From the NCBI RefSeq assembly GCF_022201045.2, contig NC_068560.1, forward strand, positions 33,257,001 through 33,321,000: 64,000 bases of DNA, read 5' to 3'. The notes beneath the pieces are model-generated. The model was given only the letters and a program-made list of their open reading frames with translations. It ran no database searches and was not told the DNA's origin. Below, one piece after another: positions 1 through 11,138 of this stretch. Position numbers and translations under genes: made by a program. How positions within the stretch are numbered: position 1 is the first letter of the stretch; each line of letters begins with the position of its first letter. Origin of the DNA: Citrus sinensis. Lineage: Eukaryota > Streptophyta > Magnoliopsida > Sapindales > Rutaceae.

Positions 1-2998
1 ACTAGGTAGTCCCCCCCCCCCCCCCCACAACAAAAAAAAAAGAAAAGAAAAGAAAAGAGAGAGACCTTCTAAACCCTAATTGAAATACCTGTAGTTTGTC
101 CCATGATTTCAGTTGGTTGGCATGGCTGCGTGCGACCAAGGTTTAGTTTCGATGGCTTCGTGACCGCCATGGGTTTGGATGCTTTTGAGTTCTTGAAATT
201 TTCTTAATAATGCTATGCAACTGTAGTTGATAGTTGTTCAGAGTATTTAAATTTAGAATTCTGACTTCAAAATTGATTGGGTTATTGTAAAGAGAGAGTT
301 AATTTTTTCATACTGAAATTAATATATACAAGTTATTTCCTATTATTTTCATGACAGCCAATAACCCTACTAACATAAAAAGTTTAAAGGAAAAGAAGTA
401 TAGATGATCATTTGCTTGATATTTTATTTTGAGAATATAAAATATATATTTATTATAATGAAAGATGTTTAAAAACATAAAAAGTATATGAATTATATCT
501 TATTATTAATTTTTTCATTCATACTGAAACTTATATATATTTTTTAATTTAAATACTTAAATTTTTTTCTTTAATTTCATTTATATAATTTATTTAATTA
601 TAAAAAATATGAATAAAATTATATTTAAAAATAAAGATAATACTATGAGACTATAGTGTTGGGGTATTATTAGCTATTATGAAAATAAGATGAGATAAGT
701 GATATATGTTGATTTGAGAAACGGAAAACTATAGTGCAATTGTGTTGTACTTGTTTGCAAAAGGAAATGAGGTACACTAAATGAAGGTGAATGAATGAAT
801 GGTAAGAAAGTGATTTATTAGATGAAAATGAATGAATAGTATGTAGTGAACCTTGATAATTTTAATTTTTTAAAAGTTAATTTAATTTATGTTAAAAGTA
901 CAGTTTTGTCCTCCAAAATACAAGTAAGCAGTGATGGTTTATGTAAGAATAAATATATTAAAAAAAAGAAGAAGAAAGATTTGACTTCTTTCAGTTAATT
1001 AACTGTTTGGAATTATACAAATACTATTTTACCCTTTTAATTATTAAAATAAATGGAAAGATAATAGGTTTTGGGGGTATCTTTGAGGTTTTAAAAATTA
1101 AAGAGATAATTTAAAAATAATCAATTCGCGAGATCTAAAACTTACCCTTTAATCAATAATAAATGTCATAACAGTGTCTCATGCTAGCGGTTAGTTAGAT
1201 GACAATTTGGAGAAAGACATTGATCGGAATGAACACTTTTTCAACAATTAGCTGTTGTACGATTGTGTTAAGGTAAACCTTAGACATTGATCCGATGTTT
1301 TGAAAGGTAATACTCAACAAAGATATTCATATCTCTCTGTCTTAACTTACTATGTGAAGTGACAAATTGAAGGGCCTGCAAATGTAACGCCATCTAAAAT
1401 GGCAATCGTTGTAAGATCTGCTCTATTATTCCTCACAATTAAATTGCCAATACCACTTTTGCTGTCACGAAATTTTGAGAATATGATATCCCTAAACGCA
1501 AAGTGATAAACATCACCGATTAAGTCTTCGAAATTTTGTACTCTCTATCAAAGTCGAATACACACAATACACCCATTGTTTATGGTACATAACATAAAGC
1601 AATAAATACCAAGATAAGATTTGCAACAAGGAACTGGTTGAGGCGGCTGAACATGAAAGGTTTCAACATTACTACAAAACGTTGATGCCTCACAAACATT
1701 GCTACAAACAGATATCACTAATTTTGATCTTCAAATTAATTGCGTCACCTTTGCTGCTAACTAAAACATTTTGGCATTATAAAAAAAAAAAGATTAAGTA
1801 TTGATTTCATAATCCGATTGAGTATGACCCCACCTTCTCCATTTTTCAACTAGAAAACAGTATCATTATTACTCAACAGGTTTTTGGTTTTCTGCAAACA
1901 CATAAGAGAAGAAGGTTGATTCCTAATTAGTGACAGAAATATATTAAGGGAAGTTGAAAAACATGAAGGGGAGATTTGTGTAGTGGATACTATGAATTGC
2001 TTGGCATAGTATATTTTATTATTTATGCAAATAAACAAACACATCAAGAGTGACGACAATAAAATTACGAGAAATTTTTAGTTGGGCAATGGAAGTGGCG
2101 TGGATAGATTAGTTTAAGGTTAAGTTGCAGGTTCAAAAATGATGATTGAGCTAAATTATTCGCCTTAAATCTCTCTCTCTTTCCCCTTCTAATCTTAATA
2201 TTAGCCACGGGTGAGTTGCAATAGCTAGAAACTGCTGGCGGGTGAGATAACATTTAATATTAGTTCATTTACTTAGAAGGTATAAGACTTTTTCACCCAT
2301 TTGTCATTTGCTTTTGCACCAAAAAAAAAAAATAATAAGAGGGATAATTTTAACTCCATTTGTATGTAAGTGGTAAAACTTTATTAGATTTGGACGAACA
2401 TAAAGATGAATAAACGAAACATACATGCTCTGGTCAGCTTAAAGTTGTATCTTATATTTAGATGTAGAATGTATGCGGATCCTTATATTGTAAGATCCTT
2501 ATATTGTAATCTTACCTATTAACGTACTCTTTACTTTGGCACACACTTCAATACGAGAATTTTAATTATTTTCACTATTATAATTAATTGTAACATAAGC
2601 TCAACTGAATAAATAAACTTACAAGTGAGAGCACCAATCTTTCTCTAATATGACTTTTTTTTTAATGCACACACGCTATTAAATCATATAGTTTGATAAA
2701 GTCAGTGTAGAGATATTATTAAACCACACGATTTTATAATGTATAGAATACTAACTTTATTATAATACACAGTTTAAAAACATGTCCGCACTAAAAAAAA
2801 TAAAAAGTGGGCGCAATGCACAATAACATTACCCTCCTTTGCCTTGTGGTAATTAAGTTAATCCTGCTCATATTTATATATTACCAACCCCGAACTGGCC
2901 TAAATTCAAAACACTGAAGACCCTTCTTTGAAACTTAATTTTAACTCTGAAAAGTTTTTCGATACAAGATACAAGATTTAAATTAAAATTTTAATTAT
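1..2998. other. AT-rich intergenic region
   Basis: No gene could be supported here. The stretch begins with a run of about 16 C residues (11-26) followed by an A-rich tract, and is then mostly AT-rich with only short random ORFs (69 and 62 codons on the minus strand near 1850-2250). The segment 1190-1750 is less AT-rich and may be an old transposon relic, but I could not match it to a family. The 3' UTR of the NRAMP gene must lie just left of 2999. Confidence 0.6.
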
Positions 2999-3944
2999 TT
3001 ATTCTGGTAATGGAATATCAGCCAGATCCTCTCTGTAATGTACCCTGTCCAATTCTGTCGCATTGGGGTTACCAAGCCCGGTTTCCATGCGGGTTTGGGC
3101 AGCGGGATCGTCTTTTGTAGGATCAATAAATGTTACAACAGTGTCTTTTCTGAAAGTAAGATAGATGACCGCAATCATATAGACGGCCATCAAGGGAAAC
3201 ACTATGATTCCAATGAACACATTTCCGACTTTAGGAAGGCTGTTGTGAATTAGCCAATCGACGAAGCCTGTGCTGAGGTAATAGATGTTGATGCCGATGA
3301 TTCCCAGCCCCAAAATCCATGATATCACAATGATCTGCAGTCAAATATGACATTAAATATCAATTATACAATGTTGTTTCATTATAATCTGACACGGTTT
3401 ATATATATAGACGTAGCCCTGAATTTTCATGTGTAAAAATTAAACTGATGTCGGGTGAAATAATTTCTATCAAGGCCCAGCATGGCACGAGCCTTGCATC
3501 GAACCTGTGGCCATGATAGAGTTTGATAGGCGTCTGGTGGTTGACTCTAAGTAAACAATTCGAAAACAATAACCAATCTTACATAAATTGAGTTCTTATG
3601 GGGTCCCATCTTTGTGGCACTGCTACTGAATTTAAGAAGTGGGATCAGGGCAAATGGCAGCTCAAATGACAGTATCATCTGCAAACAAAATCCATACTAC
3701 ATCATGTGTTATATATACTACAATAATTTAACTAAGTAAGCTAATGTAGTAAATAATAAGATAATAATAATATTTCTAACCGATGCAATGATGATTAGTC
3801 TGCCTGCTCCTTGTGATCCACCAATAATGGAGACAACAAGACTTGGTGTAATGGCAATGCACCTTGTCATTAGGTTTCTCAGCCATTTTCTCATCTTCAG
3901 CTCCAAGAAACCCTAAAATTCACAAAACGCACGAGTAATTTAAT

Positions 3945-3992
<48 letters not shown>

Positions 3993-6900
3993 CACACACA
4001 CACACAAAAAAAATGTTTGTTGTTATTTATCTAAAATACCTGCATGATATATTGGCCTGCATAAGTGCCTGTGATGGTGGAGCTCTGCCCTGAGGCCAGT
4101 AGAGCGATGGCGTAAACGATTTTGCTTGATTTACCCAACACATTCTGCAGAAGAAAATCATATGTTTTTCGTGAGGATTAACGCTTTCATCAACTGTTAG
4201 TTATATTCAAACTGATGTAACTTTGGACCTGCAGGAGGAAAGAAGCCGAGTTAAGTGTGATATCGCTGCATTGATGCTTGTTATCGTACGACAAATTTGC
4301 GGCTGAGCAAACAGTGCCTGAAACTGAGATAACTGCTACATTGATCAAAAATGCTACCAACAAGGCCAACCCGCTCTCTATAAGAAAAAATCGACATGCA
4401 TCCTGTAAAAATTAAGAACAAAAAATAGCTAATTAATTAAGCACACCAAACAGATCATACATATCCTGCAGGCTGCTGAAACTTTATGTATACTTATTCT
4501 GTGTTGTTAATGTTACAACTAGCTTACATTTATGCCTCGGACAGAATTGGGCACTTTTCGAGAAAGCACAAGAGCTGAATGGAGAAAAAGATTATGCCTG
4601 CATGTTAAAAAACAGTTTTTAACTTATTGATAAAAGTGTTACGTTATATATATAGATATATAATGAGGTATATATTTGTGATGGATCATACGGCATGACG
4701 AGGGCACCCAAAAGGGCAATGGCATCGCCGGTAGCTCCTTGGCCGCTGAGCTTGGGGACAAACATCCCCTTGAGCACATCAGCTGCAGGGGGCTTTACAT
4801 AACTCATTTCTCCAAAGAAACAAGCAGCCATTATGAATACAAGCACTGTTATCAGCATTTCCAGCTTCCTCACCTGCCCAATTCCTTCCATAATTAAAAC
4901 AGATGTTCAACGTGTGCATGTATGGTGACGCACGAGATACGCACCTCTATATAATAAAATCATATAATATAGTAATATAATATAATATAGTGAGCTTCCG
5001 ATAAGGAATTTATCATAATGTATTACATGATAAAATACACTATACTGAAACCTTGGTATTTTTTTATCTTCTAATTCATCATTGACTTTAATATGACCAT
5101 AGATTCCTAATTAGAAAATTCTTCATCATCATCATCATCATTATCAAAGTTATAAACTTATTTAATTACATAATTGGGAGTCATGAGGCTAGTTTAATTT
5201 AATTTTTTTTACTTAAATTTTAACACAAATTATCATCCATTAATGATGAATCTCACGCTGTCAACACATTTACAATTGATTTGCATGATATCAATGGATG
5301 AGAATCTATGTCAAAGTTTAAAGTTAAAAATTTAAGTTAATATAATCCCCCTTTTATGCCACTTAATTAATGTTATGAGTATTCAATCTTTAAACGAATA
5401 TCTATAAACCTTTTCATTTAATTTCAAACAAAATTGTGATTAACGAGCATGGTGGATACAACAAACATTTGAACTGAACTATTGATTTTAGTAAACAACA
5501 GAGAATTTCTCAAGTCGTCAAAAAAATATTTTTTATTAAACGCCTTGCCAAGAACAAAAAAAAATTCAATTGCACGAAAAAGATAAAATTTCCTCTAAAT
5601 ATTTTGAAACGTGTACAGATTTTAAGGCGCTGCATGTGGCGTAACGATTTTAAGAGGATGTGTCATGTGTGTAAAGAAAATTCCCAGAAAATAAAATAAA
5701 ATAAGAGTCAAAGGAGAAGTGACGCATTTTGTGTAAATTGCTAATCGAAAATGTTGACATTTATTATTCTATTTTTACGAAAAGTTAACAAATTGAGTAA
5801 GTTTTGCATACAGACAATTCAATCTTCCAATTATTGTAGATATTAAAATAATGTCAATTGGAAAAATAATAACAAATAATAATACACAATATTTATTTTT
5901 ATGAAATTAAATACATAATATTAAAAAAAAAAAACAAAAGAACCTGTCGAAAGGTGAGTAAGACCAAACTAAACATGCAAATGGAGACAAAAGCAATTGA
6001 CGAATAACTCAACATCTGTGCTGAGAGTTCGAAAAACGTATATATAGATGATGACGAGTACTGGCTTTACACGGATCAGCTACATATATAATTATCTAAA
6101 TAAAATATCCTTTTCACATAATTAAACTTTGATTATAGTTCTGTCATGAACTGAAACATATATTAAATTTGATACAAGATAACGTTACCCCATATTTCTG
6201 CAGGCCAAGAAGCAAGAGAGTGCTGCCACCCGTCAGAAGAACTCCAACCCATACTGGGATATTGAACAGTATATTCAGTGCAAAGGCTGTCCCAATTACT
6301 GAACCAATAAAACATCAAACATGAAAATTTTTGTTAAATTGTTGAAGGGGCATGCATGTACCGAAGCAAGATGTTCAAAAAGATGATTGAGAAAATGCCT
6401 TCTGGTATATCAGCAGCTATGACAGCAATTTCTGCAAGCAACCACAAGCAATACTTGACAATTATTGGGTACTCGGCTTTGCATAATTCAGATAGATGTT
6501 TCCCTGAGAGATTAAAGCAATCAGAAAAATATATGTATGTTAGTTAAAATAATAATAATTTTTATTTTCCATTCTCAGATAGTATGTTAGTTTGGACTCA
6601 CCCGTGCTAACACCAAGATTTGCTGCAAGGGACTGAATGATGAGAGCAAAGATCAGTCCGATGAGAACCACCCACAGCAGCTGAAAAGATTAAGCAACAA
6701 AATTACATTACAAAGTCACAGCTTAGAGTTAAGTTTTAATTTCTTTCTTGCATTCTTTTTTTTTTTTAATCTAAATTTTATTTTTGGTTGTAATTAAATA
6801 CTAATTATACCTCATATCGGTGATTAGCACCAGCTTGCAAGTCAGTTTCCACTGTTACATTACACAAATAGCAATTCAAAGTCACCACACAAAGTACAGA

Positions 6901-7299
6901 AACAAAAACGCGAACAAACGAAAGAAAGAATTTGGCTTACGGTTGCCAGGATCAAGATAAGCCAATGAAACAAGAAAACCAGGGCCAACAAATGAGAGAA
7001 ACCTCCTCCATCCAGGTTTCTGTTCACAAAAAAAAAAAGAAAAAATAGAAAAGAAGAATAAAATATTGAACTAAATTACAGAAACAAAACAAATATTTTC
7101 CAGCGGGGTAGAGAAATTAAAATTAAACCTTATAATTTGGGTCGTCTGGATGATGACCAAAGTCTTTGCTGGTATTGATATTGGGTGATGGGGTTCTTCC
7201 TTGCACATTCATAGCTGCTATGCGGTTGCTGCCGCTGCCCCACGACTGTGGAAGAGCGACGGCGTCAGTTGTCATCACCTGCTGCTGCTTGCTTCCCAT
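2999..7299 (-). CDS. NRAMP: NRAMP-family divalent metal transporter (NRAMP1/6 type)
   Basis: A proton-coupled Mn/Fe-type divalent metal transporter of cell membranes. I rebuilt 13 exons on the minus strand: 7299-7129, 7019-6941, 6851-6811, 6680-6602, 6503-6399, 6298-6189, 4873-4692, 4597-4528, 4402-4229, 4144-4040, 3912-3781, 3678-3583, 3334-2999. Frames join cleanly to 559 aa, close to plant NRAMPs (about 510-550). The metal-site signatures are intact: DPGN in TM1 (residues 80-83) and MPH in TM6 (255-257). The transport signature starting [13 protein letters not shown] is at about 356. The long hydrophilic N-terminus (about 60 aa) is rich in Ser, Asn and Gln. The sequence resembles the NRAMP1/6 clade more than NRAMP2/3/4. 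All introns are GT-AG except intron 5, which needs a GC donor at 6398-6397. Intron 6 is unusually long (about 1.3 kb). The exact metal is not decidable from sequence. A partial copy of its last two exons lies at 13925-14335. Confidence 0.95.
3954..4008. repeat. CT/CA microsatellite in NRAMP intron 10
   Basis: A run of about 17 CT units followed by an imperfect CA run and an A tract, inside the intron between NRAMP exons 10 and 11. It is likely length-polymorphic. Confidence 0.9.
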
Positions 7300-7361
7300 G
7301 TCGTTGATAGTTTCAGATTGACACTTAGCTTGTGAGTTATAAGAGACTCAAGTGACTCTAG

Positions 7362-7371
7362 CTATTTATAG
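7362..7371 (-). promoter_or_regulatory. TATA box of the NRAMP gene
   Basis: The minus strand reads CTATAAATAG, a good plant TATA box, 63-72 bp upstream of the NRAMP ATG (7299). With a start site about 30 bp downstream, the 5' UTR would be about 30-40 nt. The position is an inference from sequence alone. Confidence 0.6.
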
Positions 7372-7520
7372 TGCTTTGGCCCGAAGCTGCCATTTGTTTG
7401 GCTCCATGACAGCTTACCAGTCCATCTCTTTCTCGTTTCGGAATCAGTGTCATTGCCACAGGTCGCAGTCTTTTGTCTTTTAAAAAAATAAAATAAATCA
7501 ATAGTTTAATTAAAAAAAAA

Positions 7521-7712
7521 AAGTAATGCTACATATCTTAAATTTTTTATCCTAAAAAGTTATCTCAAATGATGTGTCATTAATTGAGTGGTTGATGAGA
7601 TAATACAATTAATTTACTTGGATTTTGTAAAAGATTATCAACCACTCAATTAATGACACATCATTTAGGATAATTTTTTGGGATAAAAAAATTGGGATGT
7701 GTAGCCCTACTC
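7521..7712. mobile_element. Miniature inverted-repeat element, about 190 bp
   Basis: Two arms of about 80 bp are inverted copies of each other. The left arm begins AAGTAATGCTACATATC and the right arm ends GATGTGTAGCCCTACTC. Both contain the shared stretch ATGATGTGTCATTAATTGAG. No coding capacity. The flanks are A-rich (nine A on the left, TTAAAAAAA on the right), so a 9-bp target duplication is possible but not provable. The ends resemble those of the element at 50702-50903 (GAGTAATGATACA), so both may belong to one Mutator-type MITE family. Confidence 0.75.
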
Positions 7713-7767
7713 TTAAAAAAATATTGTAATATAAAATTACCAAAAACAAAGTTAGCAATTCCTGATG

Positions 7768-8380
7768 GGGTAATTTTTAAAAACCTCCCCTGAGGTTTGG
7801 GCTTGTTGCAAGTAGATGGCGAGAATTAATTTATTTGTAAAAAACCCCCTACCGTCAGTTAAGTTTAACATTGACCGTTAGTTGACCGTGCAAAGACAAT
7901 ATTACCCTTAACAATAGTTTGTAAACGAAAATAACTAAAAAAAACCAAAATTATTGGTGCAAAAAGCACAAATCCTATTTTTTGACAATTTTATCCTTGT
8001 CAATTCTAAAAGTTTACAATATCATAGGTAAAGATTATGACTATTTCATTTTTAAATTTTTAATTTTATCTTTCTTGTAGAAATTTTAAGGAAATATCAA
8101 TAATTTAAAGAGGATTTTTTAATTTTTTTAATTTTAATTTTTTATAAGAACTTTAAGAAAATATCAATAATTTAAAAAGTGTAAAATAGCTAATAATTTT
8201 GGTTTTTTTTTAGTTATTTTCGTTTATAAACTATTGTTAAGGGTAATATTGTCTTTGCACGGTCAACTAACGGTCAATGTTAAACTTAACTGACGATAGG
8301 GGATTTTTTACAAATAAATCAATTCTCGCCATCTACTTGCAACAAGCCCAAACCTCAGGGGAGGTTTTTAAAAATTACCC
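7768..8380. mobile_element. Mutator-type MITE, copy 1 (613 bp, long terminal inverted repeats)
   Basis: The ends are GGGTAATTTTTAAAAACCTC and its inverted copy, with arms of roughly 200 bp. The element is flanked by a perfect 9-bp target duplication TTCCTGATG (7759-7767 and 8381-8389), typical of Mutator-like elements. It has no ORF of note, so it is non-autonomous. A second copy of nearly the same length lies at 39590-40203. It sits 470 bp upstream of the NRAMP start codon and could affect that promoter. Confidence 0.92.
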
Positions 8381-8889
8381 TTCCTGATGTTTTATTCCAC
8401 ATTAAGTGGTTATCATCCACGTAATCAAACCACTTCATTCATGCAGCTTGTCTTTGTTAGGTAGAAATTAAAGATAGTGTCCTATTGGTGCATAATTGCC
8501 TAAGTGGCTACAGATACTGTATGTGTAAAAGCTTTTCTGTTATATTAAAAAGTTAACTTATGATTCGCAAGATTGTCTAAATTTATATGTAATAAGTAGA
8601 GTTTGTTCGTTAAAAATTTGAAGTTTCAAATTTTATTAATTTTATACATATTTTAAATTTATTTGTTTGTTTTCTTATAATTTATGTTTGATTTTTAAAC
8701 ATTTAAATCTAAATAGAAAAAATAAACTTTTATGTGAATTGAAAAATATTTGAATGAAATGTAAATATTATATCTCAAAAATGTATCTATTAAATACATT
8801 TATTCCATAAATTATAAAACCTAATCCTTTAATTCATTTTGACTTATAAAGACATAAATGCCAAATAAATATATTTAAAATATTTTTTA

Positions 8890-10315
8890 TTTAGAGCCAG
8901 TTTAGTAATATTGTATCTTTTAAAATAATTATTGTTAGTTATATTGTGGAAATAACCAGTTATGAAGAGAATAGTTAAATATTTGATAAAATTTATTAAA
9001 CATTTGGATATAATAATTGATAAATAGGAGCGGTTGTAATTGCTTTTGGGAGGCTCAAAAGTGGTTTTTAAAAGTTAAAAGCTAATTTTGATATTTGGTT
9101 GAATTTTTTACAAATCACTTTTGGCAAAATCATCCCATGTTGCAATTAATTTTGAAAAGCAAAGGAGTAGTTTTTCAAATTTTGATTTTGAAAATTAGTT
9201 TTATACATAATATAATTTCATATATATCCTCATATACATTATAGGGAAATTATCCACCGTCTATCTGTTTTTTCACCGTTTTTCAAAAATATACAAATCT
9301 TTTTCTTTCCTTCTTTTTTTTTTGCAGCGCTCCACCTAAAGTTAACATTTTTTTCATTGGTCCACTTTCGTTATAACACCGTTAGAACTTTGCTGACATC
9401 ATAAAGTAAAATTATCATTTCATAACGATACAGTGGTGGACAAGTGTAAAACAATATAACTTTAAGTGGAGTTCATTAAAAAAAAAAAGAATTGTGTATT
9501 TTTTACACAATACAAAAAAACAGGTGGTTGGTGGATAATTTATCTTTTACATTTGAAGGTAAAAAAGTCATTTACACAATATTCTGTTAGTTTTCTTAAC
9601 GGTCTCCAAACAAAAGTGGACAAGTAAAAAAAATATAACTTCAGGTGGATTCAAGCAAAAAAAAAATTGTGTATTTTTGAAAAAGTTGAAAAAAACGGGT
9701 GGACAGTGGATATTTTCCCTACATTATAAAAATCCAAACCATCTTTATTAATTACGAAATCAAATCATTCACTTTAAAGAGATAAACATTATTAAACATT
9801 GTATTCAATTTAGTTATTTACATTTTTATAACAGTTTTATAGTAAAATTTACCAAACACATACAATTGCTTTTAAAATTTACAACACCTTTAAAACTAAA
9901 TTTTACGTACAATTGATTATTTTTATAGAACAGCTAATAATAATTATTTTAAAAGTTACAACATTACCAAACTGATCCTAAATAAATATTTTTATATTAT
10001 CAATTTTATTTTTGATATTGGTATCTCAATATAATTGGCCGTAATAATAATACATTTAAATTTAAAGATTTTATTTCCTAATTAACAAGGATAATTTTAG
10101 ATTTTGTAATTTATGTGAGGATATATTGGAATAATATTAAATATAAAACTGGTTCTTAAAATTAAATTTTGAAAAGCTACTCGTTCTTTATTTTTTAAAA
10201 TCTATTGTAAGATGGGATGATTTTACTAAATATGATTTGTAAAAAATTCAACCAAGCACGAATATTAGCTTTTAACTTTTAAAATTCACTTTTGAGTCTC
10301 TCAAATGGGCCCTTA
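8890..10315. repeat. Complex of interleaved large inverted repeats
   Basis: Two pairs of inverted arms overlap here. Pair A: 8890-9000 (starting GAGCCAGTTTAGTAATATTG) matches the complement of about 9880-9985 (ending ACATTACCAAACTGATCC). Pair B: about 9029-9240 (with CTCAAAAGTG and TTAAAAGTTAAAAGCTAAT) matches the complement of about 10090-10311. The left B arm lies inside A, while the right B arm lies outside it. A separate MITE (9244-9719) is inserted in the middle. No coding capacity was seen. Boundaries and target duplications could not be fixed. Confidence 0.7.
9244..9719. mobile_element. Mutator-type MITE (476 bp) inserted in an older repeat
   Basis: The ends read GGGAAATTATCCACC and, on the right, GGATATTTTCCC. 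Subterminal blocks on the two arms (TATAACTTTAAGTGGA and TATAACTTCAGGTGGA, plus ACACAAT motifs) show the same non-coding family structure. The flanking 9-bp duplication TACATTATA (9235-9243 and 9720-9728) is perfect. There is no ORF. It interrupts the larger inverted-repeat complex, so it is younger than that complex. Confidence 0.85.
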
Positions 10316-10427
10316 TTAAAACAAACAAGATATCACTTATATTTAAATATTAAAAAAAATTGTCATTTGGACCTTTATATTCAAACCATTCAGATTTCAG
10401 AAAAAAAAAATTACTTTAATTTATTAA

Positions 10428-11129
10428 GGGTGAGGCTATTTGCACTGAAAAAGATTACTAAAAATACTCATTTTCTCAAAACACCCATTATTCAAATTTT
10501 TTAAAAAAATTAATTTTTACTCTAAACACTCTAATATTTCCAATATTACCCTAATTTTAATCACGCATGTCTTTTAATTTAATTAATTATTTACGGGTAA
10601 ATAAAATGTTTTCAACACCAACTTCAATCAATATTCTTCCTAAGACATGCTTGTTGATGCACTTTAGATTGATCTTTTAATATGTGTAATAGATATAAAA
10701 TAATGAGTATTCATAACTGCCATTGATGGAAAAACTAAATAAAAAAGTAGTTTTATATTATTAAAAATTAGATTCTTAATTTTTATTATCATCATCTTCA
10801 TTGTCTGGCAAACCGCACATAAGAAGAAAAATCAAGTCTTCTTCATTTTGTATAATATAGCTTTTAATTAGCAAAAGAAGAGCAATTATATAAAACGCTC
10901 TTGCAGTTTACGCAGGAGGTTGATAGAACTTTCACCAAACATTTATTTGGGAGATGTCATTGCTAGCCACATCCCAAGACAACAAGATTAAACGTATGAT
11001 CTTAAATGTCATAACACATTCAAAAAAAGAAAAGAAAAGGAAATTGTTCCTTTTTTTTTTTAATTATGTCCATTTAAATAATTTCATTATATGTCCAAAG
11101 TAAAGTTTATAGTGCAAATAACCACACCC
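10428..11129. mobile_element. Probable Mutator-like non-autonomous element (702 bp)
   Basis: Imperfect terminal inverted repeats: the left end starts GGGTGAGGCTATTTGCACT, and the complement of the right end starts GGGTGTGGTTATTTGCACT. A perfect 9-bp duplication ATTTATTAA flanks it (10419-10427 and 11130-11138). The inverted repeats are only about 20 bp, shorter than in the other elements here. The interior (about 10850-10990) is less AT-rich, and no protein was recognised in it. Confidence 0.7.
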
Positions 11130-11138
11130 ATTTATTAA

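Noticed and set aside
69-80. Telomere-like TAAACCCTAA
   Set aside because: A single occurrence without an array, hence not a telomeric or interstitial telomeric repeat.
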